The translations under genes and the position numbers were made by a program. This document shows, in pieces, positions 16,656 to 25,166 of a stretch of DNA of 54,065 nucleotides. Position 1 is the stretch's first letter. Each line of letters begins with the position of its first letter. The notes below the pieces were generated by a model. That model did no database searches, had not been told where the DNA came from, and saw only the letters and a list, made by a program, of their open reading frames with translations. Source of the DNA: CAZAYP01 sp964489425 [NCBI: uncultured Verrucomicrobiota bacterium] (GTDB lineage Bacteria; Verrucomicrobiota; Kiritimatiellia; RZYC01); NCBI GenBank assembly GCA_964489425.1, contig CAZAYP010000040.1, positions 1 through 54,065 of the forward strand. The letters run 5' to 3'.

Positions 16656-18398
16656 CTATTGCGGCGTTTCGGCAATCACCCGGTAATACTGCTTCTCCGC
16701 GGCCGGGTTGGTGTCCTGCAAGGTCACGAGGCTGCTCAGCGCCGTCTCGGTGGCGGAGGTGCAGACCGCGCGCCACTGCGGCACGAACAGGTTGGTGGCG
16801 CGCTCAAGACGGTAAGCCTGCCCTTTCAGCCCCGGCAGCACCACCTGGTAGGCGCCGTTGGAAGCCACCCCGGCCGCCAAGGCCGGCGGGTAGGTGCGCT
16901 GCGCGAGCTGGTTGGCCTCGTCCCGCGGGTTCAGCAGGAACGGAAACGCATCGTAGATCCGCGCCGCCCAGGCGGATTCGGTATGCTGCTGGCCGCACCC
17001 CACCAGGGTGACGAGGTCTTCATTGTCCACGTAGCCGTCTTCAAGAAAGCAGTCATAGACCGCCCACATCCAGGCCCACATGTCGTCGTCATCGCCCTCA
17101 ATGGTGCCGCAGTCCATGTAGATGCGCAGGCCCCACGAATCGGCATCGATGATCGCGCGCCGCACAAAGTTGGTGCCGGCCCAATACGACGGCGACATGG
17201 GGCCGATCTTGCCATACACGTTGGTGGCCAGGCCCAGGTAAGCCGAAATCAAGCCGCCGAGCGACGAACCCAGCACCGCGGTGTTGGCCGGGTCGTTGCG
17301 GGTCCGGTAATGGGTGTCGATGGTGGGCCGGACGTTGTGGATCAGGAAGTTGGCGTACTGGTCCCCCGTGCCCGGGCCGAACCCGCAATTGTCGCCGGGC
17401 GGGATGTACTCGCGCAGGCGTTCGTCGGTGTTGTCCACGCCGACAATGATGGTTTCGCGCATGAGGCCCAGGCTGATCAGGTAATTGGCCGCGTCTTCCG
17501 CGTACCAGCACCCGAACATGCCGCCGGGCCGGAACACGTTTTGGCCATCGTGCATGTACAGCACCGGGTATCGTTTCCACGTGTTCGTGTCGTACCCGCG
17601 GGGCAGGTACACCCGCGCGTTGCGCGACGGGATGGTGGGCGCCCAGCTGGAACTGATGTAGTTCGTGGCAAAGCGGCTGCCCGCCACGCTGGCCGGCGGC
17701 CAATAATTATAAATCTGGCCGTCCTGTACAAACAACACATCCAACCAGGTGTAGTAGTTGCCGTCACCGGTCACGGGACAATGATCCCAGTACGAGGTGC
17801 TGTTCAGGTAACCGTTGGGGATAAACGTGAGCTTATCGCCCGGACGGCCGAGGCCGTCCACATAGTACAGGTATTCGCCGCCGTAGCGGCCGGCGCCCAG
17901 GCAGGTCATGGCGCGCGCATACCAGTTGGTGTCGGCGCCACATTGGTATACGAGGAACGCGTTGGTCCATCCCGAATGGTAGTAGATCCCCTTGTTCGTG
18001 TAGGCCCCGGGCGTCTGCGCCGGCAGGCTGTTGCTGAGGTTGGGGCCGGGCATCCACTCGACGTTGGCGGGGTCGCAGTACGCGTTGGTCGTGTTGAACC
18101 GCGTCACGTACTTGTATTCCAGGTCCGTGCCGGCGGTGATGGCAATCTGGCCGGTCCACACGTTGCCGCTGGTCCAGTACAGCTTCCGGCTGTGCGCCGG
18201 ATCCCACCCGCCCACATCCTCGTGGTTGCCGACGACATACACGGCGCGGCTCCAGCCCGCATCCGTGGTGTAGCTGAACCCGACCGTGACCTTGCCGTTG
18301 AGGGTATTGGTGGTTTGGGCCTGGGCGGTCGCCAGGCTGGCAACCGCCAGCGCCACGGCCAGGCTGATCTTCCATCTTCCGACCGGCCGATATGCCAT
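16656..18398 (-). CDS. Secreted esterase-D-family protein with an N-terminal starch-binding-like module
   Basis: 580 aa. The ATG at 18398 has GGGAGA upstream and a signal peptide ending ATAQAQ. Residues about 28-150 resemble a CBM20 fold (VVGNHEDVGGWDPAHS, KLYWTSGNVWTGQI). A PF00756-type alpha/beta hydrolase follows: ARVYLPRGYDTNTWKRYPVL, YMHDGQNVF, and the nucleophile elbow LGSSLGGLIS with Ser as likely nucleophile. The C-terminus has a YRLERATNLFVPQW module typical of PVC secreted proteins. It probably removes acyl groups from a polysaccharide or siderophore-like ester outside the cytoplasm. Substrate unknown. Confidence 0.85.
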   Translation of the reverse strand: MAYRPVGRWKISLAVALAVASLATAQAQTTNTLNGKVTVGFSYTTDAGWSRAVYVVGNHEDVGGWDPAHSRKLYWTSGNVWTGQIAITAGTDLEYKYVTRFNTTNAYCDPANVEWMPGPNLSNSLPAQTPGAYTNKGIYYHSGWTNAFLVYQCGADTNWYARAMTCLGAGRYGGEYLYYVDGLGRPGDKLTFIPNGYLNSTSYWDHCPVTGDGNYYTWLDVLFVQDGQIYNYWPPASVAGSRFATNYISSSWAPTIPSRNARVYLPRGYDTNTWKRYPVLYMHDGQNVFRPGGMFGCWYAEDAANYLISLGLMRETIIVGVDNTDERLREYIPPGDNCGFGPGTGDQYANFLIHNVRPTIDTHYRTRNDPANTAVLGSSLGGLISAYLGLATNVYGKIGPMSPSYWAGTNFVRRAIIDADSWGLRIYMDCGTIEGDDDDMWAWMWAVYDCFLEDGYVDNEDLVTLVGCGQQHTESAWAARIYDAFPFLLNPRDEANQLAQRTYPPALAAGVASNGAYQVVLPGLKGQAYRLERATNLFVPQWRAVCTSATETALSSLVTLQDTNPAAEKQYYRVIAETPQ

Positions 18399-18475
18399 CG
18401 TCGTCTCCCCGAGGTAAGGCGGGACCGCCAGCCCCCCGCCGATGTTGCTCAACGCGCTGTGTTCCGCGTTCTAGA

Positions 18476-19423
18476 TCACGGCACGATATGCGTGCCCGTG
18501 CCGTCGCGGACAGCCGCCTCGATCTTGTGCGGCTGGGTGATGATGACTTCCCGGCCGCCCTGCTCGAGAAAGTTGATGGCGGCAATGATCTTGGGCAGCA
18601 TGCTGCCGGCGGCGAAGTGGCCTTCCTTCATGTACTGCCGGGCTTCGGCCACGGTCATGCGGGCGATGTTTTTCTGGTTGGGCTTGCCAAAGTTGATGGC
18701 GACCTGGTCCACGCCGGTGGAAATCACGAACAGGTCGGCCTTGAGGTGCCCGGCGAGCAGCGCCGTGGCCATATCCTTGTCGATCACCGCCGGGCAGCCC
18801 TGCAATTCGCCGTTGGCATCGCGGACCACCGGGATGCCCCCGCCGCCCACGGCGATGACAATGATGTTGTTGTCCAGCATCTGGCGGATCACGTCTTCCT
18901 CGATGATCTCCTTGGGCTCGGGGGAAGCCACCACGCGGCGCCAACCGCGGCCGGCATCCTCCTTCATGGCCCACCCATCCGACTGGGCGTGTTTTTCGGC
19001 ATCTTCCTTGGTGTAGAAGGGGCCGATGGGCTTGGATGGATTTTTGATGGCCGGGTCATTCGCATCCACGAGCACCTGGGTGATCACGCTGGCGACCGGC
19101 TTGCGCAGCTTGCGGCGGTGCAGCTCGTTCATGATGGTCTGGGCAAGCTGGTAGCCGATGGCCCCCTGCGTGTCCGCCACGCAGCTCTCCAACGGCACCT
19201 GGTGCAGGATGTTGCGCGCGGTCTCGGACCGCAGCAGGATGAACCCCACCTGCGGGCCGTTGCCATGCGTGATCAGCAAGCGATAGCCTGACTCCACCAG
19301 GAACACGAGGTGATGGCTGGTCTCGCCCGCGGCCAGATATTGGTCAAGGACGGTCATATGGCCCGCGTCCTTGATGAGAGAGTTACCGCCAATCGCCACT
19401 ACCGCCAACCGGTCCATGATCAT
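18476..19423 (-). CDS. arcC: Carbamate kinase
   Basis: 315 aa, the usual length. Catalyses ADP + carbamoyl phosphate to ATP + carbamate and CO2-derived products, the energy-yielding last step of arginine or allantoin fermentation. Signatures: VVAIGGNSLI, ITHGNGPQVG, SKPIGPFYTKEDAE, VVASPEPKEI, AVGGGGIPVV, DKDMATALLA and FAAGSMLPKI. No arginine deiminase or ornithine carbamoyltransferase gene is adjacent; it stands alone between two secreted-protein genes. Two in-frame starts lie 6 nt apart (19423 and 19417); the upstream one is reported because GGGACGG precedes it. Confidence 0.96.
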   Translation of the reverse strand: MIMDRLAVVAIGGNSLIKDAGHMTVLDQYLAAGETSHHLVFLVESGYRLLITHGNGPQVGFILLRSETARNILHQVPLESCVADTQGAIGYQLAQTIMNELHRRKLRKPVASVITQVLVDANDPAIKNPSKPIGPFYTKEDAEKHAQSDGWAMKEDAGRGWRRVVASPEPKEIIEEDVIRQMLDNNIIVIAVGGGGIPVVRDANGELQGCPAVIDKDMATALLAGHLKADLFVISTGVDQVAINFGKPNQKNIARMTVAEARQYMKEGHFAAGSMLPKIIAAINFLEQGGREVIITQPHKIEAAVRDGTGTHIVP

Positions 19424-19526
19424 CCGTCCCTTGTTTATCGTCCTGCCAGATCCCAGTTCCTATTGACAGACGCGCGCCTTCTACCAGACGCCCAACCAAA
19501 ACGCAACGCCAAAGATGCCCAACCCG

Positions 19527-19563
19527 CAAAAAAACCGGGCTCCAGGTCGCCCCGGAGCCCGGT
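19527..19563 (-). terminator. Rho-independent terminator of the Fn3-protein gene
   Basis: Perfect 10-bp stem ACCGGGCTCC (19534-19543) and GGAGCCCGGT (19554-19563) with a 10-nt loop. Read on the minus strand it is followed by a run of T (19534-19528). It lies just past the stop at 19591. Confidence 0.85.
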
Positions 19564-19590
19564 CGGATCGGTTATGGAACCGCGAATGCG

Positions 19591-21783
19591 CTAGTCCTGC
19601 GCCGGGGCGATCTCGATGCGGTAGAACGCGGCATCCGCCCCGTCGGTGGCATCGGTGTAATAGTTTTCCGGCGGCGTGGCCGGCAGCTCGTCCGCCACCA
19701 CCGCAAACGCGCCACGCAGGTCCGTGGACCGCAGGATCCGGTAGGTCTCGCCGGCGCGGCTGAGCCAGCGGATGATCATGTGGCCGTCGGCCGTGGGCGT
19801 CAGGGGCTTGAATTGCAGCATGCTCGTGCTGCGCTCAAACGGGCCGTACTCCTCCTGGCTGTCGTCGGTTTCAATCTCGACGAGCTTGTAGAAGTACGTC
19901 TCCCCCGCCACCGCGCCCGGATCCACGATCTGGTAATCCGCGCCCACGCCCCCGTTCGGCCAGCCCTGCGCCGGCACCAGCCCGCTGTTGATTTGCAGCC
20001 ACGACCCGTCCGCCGCCTGGCGGTACACGTTGAACCCCAGCGTCTGCGACTCGCAGGCCGTGGCCCACTTCACCACCACTTGCTCGCCGGCCAGCGCCAG
20101 GTCAAAGCTGTACAGCACCACCGCCGTCGGCGAGTCGACGTGCTTGATGAGGGAGTTGCTGCTCGAACCACTGGAGTTGTACGCGCGGACCCGGAAGTAG
20201 TTGGTCCGGCCGGGCAACAAATCCGTGGGCGTTACCGTGTAGTTCACCACAAGCCCTACGTTGAGATCCTGGAACCCGGGCACATAGTTCGCGAAATCAG
20301 CGTTGGTGGAAACGTCCAGGCGGTAGCCGGTGGCGCCATCCGCCTGGAACCACACGGCATTGAACGAGTTGGAGCTGAGGTACGTGCCATAACGCGCGAC
20401 AGGGGCCAGCGGGATGGTCAGCGCGGACTGCGCCGTGGAGTTGGCGCTGGCGCCGGCGCCGTTGAGCGCCCGCACGCGATAATAGTAGATGGTCGCCGCG
20501 TTGAGGCCACTGACCTCAAGCGCCGTGCCGTTGCCCGCCGCCGCGTTGCTGTAGCCAGCCACGAACGTGCCGAAAGTGTCGCTGGTGGACACGTCCACCA
20601 CGTAGCCCGTGGCGCCGCCGGCCAGTTGCCAGTTGGCCATGAACTTCTGCGCGGTTATTTCCGTCGCAATCAAGATCCCCGGCGCCGCGGCAATCGTGCG
20701 CACGTTGTTGGTCGCCGAGGGCGAACTGGTGTCCGAGGCGCTGTAGGCCTTGATGCGGAAGTAGTAGAGCGTGCCCGCGGTCAGGCCGTTGACCGCATGC
20801 TGGATGTTGTTGCCCACGTCGTAATTGTTATACGATCCCACAAACGAAGCGAACGTCGCGGACTCGGACACATCCAGGCGGTAGCCGGTCGCCCCGCTCA
20901 CCGCGGTCCAACTGGCCACAAACCCGGACGCGGTGGTGTCGCTCGCCGCATTCAACGTCGGCGCCATCAGCTTGATCACGCTGCTGTACGGCCGGTCGCT
21001 CGTGCGGTAGTTTTCGCCGCCGCTCGAGCCGTTATACTCGATGACCGCCACGTAGTAGGTCTGGCCGGCGGTCAGGCCCGTGATGGTGATCGTCGTGCCC
21101 ACGCCGGCGAAGACCACGTAGCTGCCGCTGCCGAGGTTGGACCCGTTGCCATAGGTGGAGTTGGGCGCATAGGTCATGCCGTCGGTGGGGTTGATGGGGA
21201 TGGCGTTGGTGCGCACGACGACCAGCACGGAGGCGCCGTCACCCCGACTCCAGTTCACCGCGACCTGGGTGTCCTGGATGTCGCTGAAGGTAATGCCGTA
21301 CGCCGGCGTGGTCGGCTCGGTCGCCAGGGTACGCACGCTGAAGAAGGTTTCTCCGGCGATATTGTAATCCTCGTCGGAGCAACCCCATACCGTGCCGTCG
21401 AAGGGGAAGGCCGTGAAGGTATAAGCCGTGTTCGGACTCAAGCTGGTCACGATCAAGTTGGTGGTGCTGATATCGCCGTAGTATAGCGTGCGGCAACCGT
21501 TGCCAGGCACAGGCGCCGCGGCCCAGTTGGCGTCGTTGTTGTAGCAGTTGCCATCCGCTGGCTGGAAGAAGTTGGCGGTGGTGGTGCCGCTGCGGCCTTC
21601 CAGAAACGATCCGTCCGTATCACTTGGGTCACAGGTCCAAACCAACGAAATGGACGTCGCCGTCCTCGCGGTATTGGTCAGACCCACGATCGGGCCGCCT
21701 GGTTCGGCCCAAGATTGGATCGCGGCCAGACCCATGGCCACCACGGCACAGAACAGGGAACGGACAACGGGCGTGAACTTCAT
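19591..21783 (-). CDS. Secreted multi-domain fibronectin type III protein
   Basis: 730 aa. The signal peptide ends QSWAEP, and GAGGTG precedes the ATG. About five Fn3-like domains follow, recognised by repeated GATGYRLDVS or GATGYVVDVS, LTAGTLYYFRIKAYSAS, LNAATIYYYRVRALN and LLPGRTNYFRVRAYN. An N-terminal module lists TTTANFFQPADGNCYNNDANW. A C-terminal module (KWATACESQTLGFNVYR onward) resembles the T9SS-like or anchoring modules seen at the ends of such proteins, finishing with YRILRSTDL. There is no catalytic domain. It is probably a cell-surface or matrix adhesion protein. It has its own terminator. Confidence 0.85.
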   Translation of the reverse strand: MKFTPVVRSLFCAVVAMGLAAIQSWAEPGGPIVGLTNTARTATSISLVWTCDPSDTDGSFLEGRSGTTTANFFQPADGNCYNNDANWAAAPVPGNGCRTLYYGDISTTNLIVTSLSPNTAYTFTAFPFDGTVWGCSDEDYNIAGETFFSVRTLATEPTTPAYGITFSDIQDTQVAVNWSRGDGASVLVVVRTNAIPINPTDGMTYAPNSTYGNGSNLGSGSYVVFAGVGTTITITGLTAGQTYYVAVIEYNGSSGGENYRTSDRPYSSVIKLMAPTLNAASDTTASGFVASWTAVSGATGYRLDVSESATFASFVGSYNNYDVGNNIQHAVNGLTAGTLYYFRIKAYSASDTSSPSATNNVRTIAAAPGILIATEITAQKFMANWQLAGGATGYVVDVSTSDTFGTFVAGYSNAAAGNGTALEVSGLNAATIYYYRVRALNGAGASANSTAQSALTIPLAPVARYGTYLSSNSFNAVWFQADGATGYRLDVSTNADFANYVPGFQDLNVGLVVNYTVTPTDLLPGRTNYFRVRAYNSSGSSSNSLIKHVDSPTAVVLYSFDLALAGEQVVVKWATACESQTLGFNVYRQAADGSWLQINSGLVPAQGWPNGGVGADYQIVDPGAVAGETYFYKLVEIETDDSQEEYGPFERSTSMLQFKPLTPTADGHMIIRWLSRAGETYRILRSTDLRGAFAVVADELPATPPENYYTDATDGADAAFYRIEIAPAQD

Positions 21784-21821
21784 TGGTGCACCTCTTTAGT
21801 TATAGACTCAGACGCCTCAAC

Positions 21822-21840
21822 AAGCCCGCAACTCGGGCTT
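21822..21840. repeat. Hairpin in the leader of the Fn3-protein gene
   Basis: AAGCCCG (21822-21828) and CGGGCTT (21834-21840), perfect 7-bp arms with a 5-nt loop. It lies about 40 nt before the Fn3 start and past the adhE terminator. No T-run follows, so it may be a transcript structure or a protein-binding site. Confidence 0.4.
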
Positions 21841-21892
21841 ACCAATGTGACATAGTACCGGCGGCCATGGGGGCATGCAACAATAACTGTTT

Positions 21893-21926
21893 AAAAAAAC
21901 GGGCATACCGCCCGCGCCGCGGGCGG
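21893..21926 (-). terminator. Terminator downstream of adhE
   Basis: On the minus strand, CGGGC/GCCCG (21914-21910 with 21904-21900) is followed at once by seven T (21899-21893). An overlapping, stronger 8-bp hairpin CCGCCCGC/GCGGGCGG (21908-21926) competes with it, so the region can form two alternative stems. It lies 40 nt past the adhE stop. Confidence 0.7.
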
Positions 21927-21965
21927 CGGCAACGCGGCTGGTTGCACGGGCGCCACAGGGCGCCA

Positions 21966-24572
21966 TCAGCCATAGGCTTCCATCAGCAGGGCGGCCAGGT
22001 CGGCGACCAGCGGGTAGCAGGGGTTGCCGCCCACGCACTGGTCGTCGAACGCGATCTGCGCCATGAAGTCCAGCTTGGCCTTGAAGTCGGCTTCGGGCAC
22101 ACCCGCCTCGCGGATGGACGCGGGCATGTGCGCGGTTTTTGCGAGGTCGGCAATGGCCTTGACCAGGCTTGCCACGCCCTGGTCCGGGGTGTCCGCCTCC
22201 AGGCCCAGGACCGCCGCGATTTCGGCGTACCGTTCGCGGGCCCGCGGGTACGGGTAGTTGGGGAAGGCGGTGTACTTGTTGGGCGGGAACTGCGCGTTGT
22301 AGCGGATCACCGCCGGCATGACCAGGGCGTTGGCGCGGCCGTGCGGAATGTGGAAGGTGGCGCCGAGGATGTGCGCCAGGCAATGGTTGATGCCCAGGAA
22401 CGCGTTGGTGAACGCCAGGCCCGCGATGGTCGACGCGTTGTGCATCTTCTCCCGCGCGCGGGCGTCCCGGCCGTCCTTGAGCACCGCCGGCAGGTACCCG
22501 AACACCAACTGGACGGCTTTCAGCGCCAGCGGGTCGGTGTAGTCCGAGGCCATGACCGAGACATACGCCTCGAGGGCGTGCGCCAGCACGTCAAAGCCCG
22601 TGTCCGCCGTGACGTCCGGCGGCACGCTGAGCGTCAGGTTGGGATCGATGATGGCAATGTCCGGGGTCAGGGCGTAATCGGCCAGGGGGTACTTGGTGTG
22701 CGACCGCGAATCCGTGACCACGGAAAACGCGGTGACTTCCGAGCCGGTGCCGCTGGTGGTGGGGATCGCGATCAGGCGGGCTTTGCGGCCCAGTTGCGGG
22801 TAACGCACGATGCGTTTGCGCACGTCCAGGAACCGCAGGCGCAGGTCCTCGAAGTTCAGGTCCGGATTCTCGTAGAGCAGCCACATGGTCTTGGCCGCGT
22901 CAATGGGCGACCCGCCGCCCAGGGCGATGATCAGGTCCGGCTGGAACCGGCGCATGGCGTCGGCGCCCTGCGCGACGGTTTCGAGGGTCGGGTCCGGCTG
23001 CACGTCGGAAAACACTGCGGTGGCGATGCCGGCTTCGCGCAGGTACGTTTCGAGGCGCGCGGCCACGCCCTGGCGCACGGAGGAGCCGGAACAGACAATC
23101 AACGCGCGCTTAACGCCCAGGTCCTTGATCTCGTGCGTGAAAAAAGTATCCAGCGCGCCCGCCTCGAAGTAGATCCGGGACGGCACGCGAAACCACTTCA
23201 TGTTCATCATTCTCCTTGCCACGCGTTTGATGTTGAGCAGATGGGGCACGGACACGTTATCCGTGGTGATGTTCTGGCCGCCGGCGCCGCACCCGAGGGT
23301 GAGCGAGGGCCGGATCCGGTTGTAGATGTCGCCGATGGCGCCCTGGGACGAGGGCGAGTTGACCACGATCCGGCCGGCGTTGACCGTCTCGCCGAAGCAG
23401 GTGATGGTGGCGGGATCGTTGGACCACAGCGACACGGTGTGGCCCAGGCCGCCAAAATGGGTGAGGTCGGTGCACAGGTTGACCGCCTCGTCCAGGTTCC
23501 GGGTCGTGTAGAACCCGAGGATGGGGCAGAGCTTTTCGCGGGACAGCGGGTACGCATCCCCCACCCCCTTGAGCCGGGCCATGAGCACGCGGGTGCCGGC
23601 CGGGACGGAAACACCCGCCAATTCCGCGATGCGGCGCGCCGGCTGGCCCACGACCTTGGGGCTCATGCTCTTTTTCTCGGCGTCAATCGCCAGGGCCTCG
23701 ACCTTGGCGGCCTCGGCGGGCTTGAGGAAGTACGCGCCGTGCCGCTCGAAGCAGGCCGTGACCTCTTTGGCCACGGCGGCGTCCACCACCACCGCCTGCT
23801 CGGAGGCGCAGATCATGCCGTTGTCGAAGGTCTTGCTGGTCAGGATGCCGCAGACCGCGGATTCGAGGTCAGCGCTGTGGCAGATGTAGGCCGGGACGTT
23901 GCCGGGGCCCACGCCGATGGCCGGCGTGCCGGACGAGTAGGCGGCCTCCACCAGGCTCATGCCGCCGGTGGCCAGGATCAGGGACATGCCCGGGTGCGAC
24001 ATCAGCGCATGGGTCAGCTCCCGCGACGGCTGCTCGACCCAGCGGATGACGTAGTCCGGGGCGCCGGCGGCGACCGCGGCGTTGTAAATGGTCTGCGCGG
24101 CAGCCAGGGTGCAGCGGTTGGCGTTGCGCGATCCGCAGATCACGATCGCGTTGCGGCTCTTGAGCGCGATCAGGCACTTGAACAGGGCGGTGGAGGTTGG
24201 ATTGGTCACCGGGATGATGCCCAGGATCACGCCCAGCGGCTCGGCGTACTCCATGATGCCGGTGCGGGGATCGTCGCGCAGCAGGCCCACGGTGCGCACA
24301 TCGCGAATGTCATTGTAAATGTATTCCGTGGCAAACAGGTTCTTGATGACCTTGTCCTCGAACACGCCCATGCCGGTTTCCTCGACCGCCATGCGCGCCA
24401 GGTCCAACCGGCGCTCGGCGCCGGCCCGGGCCGCGGCATAGACGATGCGGTCCACGGTGGTCTGGTCATACTGGGTGAACAAGGCCGCGGCCTCCCGGGC
24501 CTGGGCCACCAGTTCATTGGCCAAGGTCTGCACGTCCGGCCGGGCCGCTTCTTCTTTGCGTGATTCTGCCAT
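21966..24572 (-). CDS. adhE: Bifunctional acetaldehyde-CoA / alcohol dehydrogenase
   Basis: 868 aa, a full-length fusion. The N-terminal half (about 1-440) is the CoA-acylating aldehyde dehydrogenase with catalytic C255 in GMICASEQ and LGVILGIIPVTNPTSTA. The C-terminal half (about 455-868) is the iron-dependent alcohol dehydrogenase with IALGGGSPIDAAK, IAIPTTSGTGSEVT and metal ligands in DVLAHALEAY and NHCLAHILGATFHIPHG. It converts acetyl-CoA to ethanol with oxidation of two NADH, a hallmark of mixed-acid fermentation. CAGGAG precedes the ATG. A STAS-domain gene lies 48 nt upstream on the same strand and probably shares its transcript. AdhE typically forms spirosome filaments. Confidence 0.97.
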   Translation of the reverse strand: MAESRKEEAARPDVQTLANELVAQAREAAALFTQYDQTTVDRIVYAAARAGAERRLDLARMAVEETGMGVFEDKVIKNLFATEYIYNDIRDVRTVGLLRDDPRTGIMEYAEPLGVILGIIPVTNPTSTALFKCLIALKSRNAIVICGSRNANRCTLAAAQTIYNAAVAAGAPDYVIRWVEQPSRELTHALMSHPGMSLILATGGMSLVEAAYSSGTPAIGVGPGNVPAYICHSADLESAVCGILTSKTFDNGMICASEQAVVVDAAVAKEVTACFERHGAYFLKPAEAAKVEALAIDAEKKSMSPKVVGQPARRIAELAGVSVPAGTRVLMARLKGVGDAYPLSREKLCPILGFYTTRNLDEAVNLCTDLTHFGGLGHTVSLWSNDPATITCFGETVNAGRIVVNSPSSQGAIGDIYNRIRPSLTLGCGAGGQNITTDNVSVPHLLNIKRVARRMMNMKWFRVPSRIYFEAGALDTFFTHEIKDLGVKRALIVCSGSSVRQGVAARLETYLREAGIATAVFSDVQPDPTLETVAQGADAMRRFQPDLIIALGGGSPIDAAKTMWLLYENPDLNFEDLRLRFLDVRKRIVRYPQLGRKARLIAIPTTSGTGSEVTAFSVVTDSRSHTKYPLADYALTPDIAIIDPNLTLSVPPDVTADTGFDVLAHALEAYVSVMASDYTDPLALKAVQLVFGYLPAVLKDGRDARAREKMHNASTIAGLAFTNAFLGINHCLAHILGATFHIPHGRANALVMPAVIRYNAQFPPNKYTAFPNYPYPRARERYAEIAAVLGLEADTPDQGVASLVKAIADLAKTAHMPASIREAGVPEADFKAKLDFMAQIAFDDQCVGGNPCYPLVADLAALLMEAYG

Positions 24573-24620
24573 GATGAGACTCCTGCGGGTTCCTGGTTAA
24601 CGGGGCGCGCGGCGGGCGGA

Positions 24621-24971
24621 TCAATCCGGCCAGAGCTGCCGGATCGCCTCGGGTTCATCCTCGAAAACCCGGAACTCCTGTTCCAGCGACGCCAGCTTGA
24701 ACAGCTTGTACACGGGCGGCGGCACGGCGGTCAGGCCGATCGGCTTGCCCGCGGCGGCGGCTTCCTTGTGGAGCGTCAGCAGGAACCGCAAGCCGGCGCT
24801 GCTGATGAAGGACACCTGGCGGAAGTCCAGGAGCAATCCCGCCGGGCTCGCCGCCAGGGCGGCCAGCACCGTGGCTTCCGCCTGGTCTCCGGTGAGCGCG
24901 TCGAGCCGGCCCGCCAGCGCAACAAGGGTGATCTGCGGCTTTTCTCCGTGCGGTCGTGTTTTAATTTCCAT
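24621..24971 (-). CDS. STAS-domain protein (anti-sigma-factor antagonist type)
   Basis: 116 aa, single STAS domain. LVALAGRLDALTGDQAE and the phospho-acceptor loop VSFISSAGLRFLLTLH match SpoIIAA/RsbV-like antagonists, in which a Ser of the SS(A/S)G loop is phosphorylated by an anti-sigma kinase. GGGAGG lies 8 nt before the ATG. No anti-sigma kinase, phosphatase or sigma factor is next to it. Instead adhE follows after 48 nt in the same direction, an unexpected pairing. It acts in the cytoplasm by partner switching. Confidence 0.9.
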   Translation of the reverse strand: MEIKTRPHGEKPQITLVALAGRLDALTGDQAEATVLAALAASPAGLLLDFRQVSFISSAGLRFLLTLHKEAAAAGKPIGLTAVPPPVYKLFKLASLEQEFRVFEDEPEAIRQLWPD

Positions 24972-25166
24972 GCTGTTGCCTCCCCGCGCTTTTGTTATTT
25001 GTTTACCGCTGTGTGTGAAGGCGCATTATGCACGAAGCGCCGGGACATCCAAGTTTATTCAACGCCGTGCGCCACGCGGGGTAATTATGGTCGTGACACG
25101 ATCCGATTTGGTGGCAGAATAGGGCCGGTTGAACTGGATGAACGCAGTTGACGCACGGGGGTGACC

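Noticed and set aside
21783-24563. Long plus-strand reading frame opposite adhE (926 codons)
   Set aside because: adhE on the minus strand is full length and unmistakable; the opposite frame is an artefact of GC3 bias.
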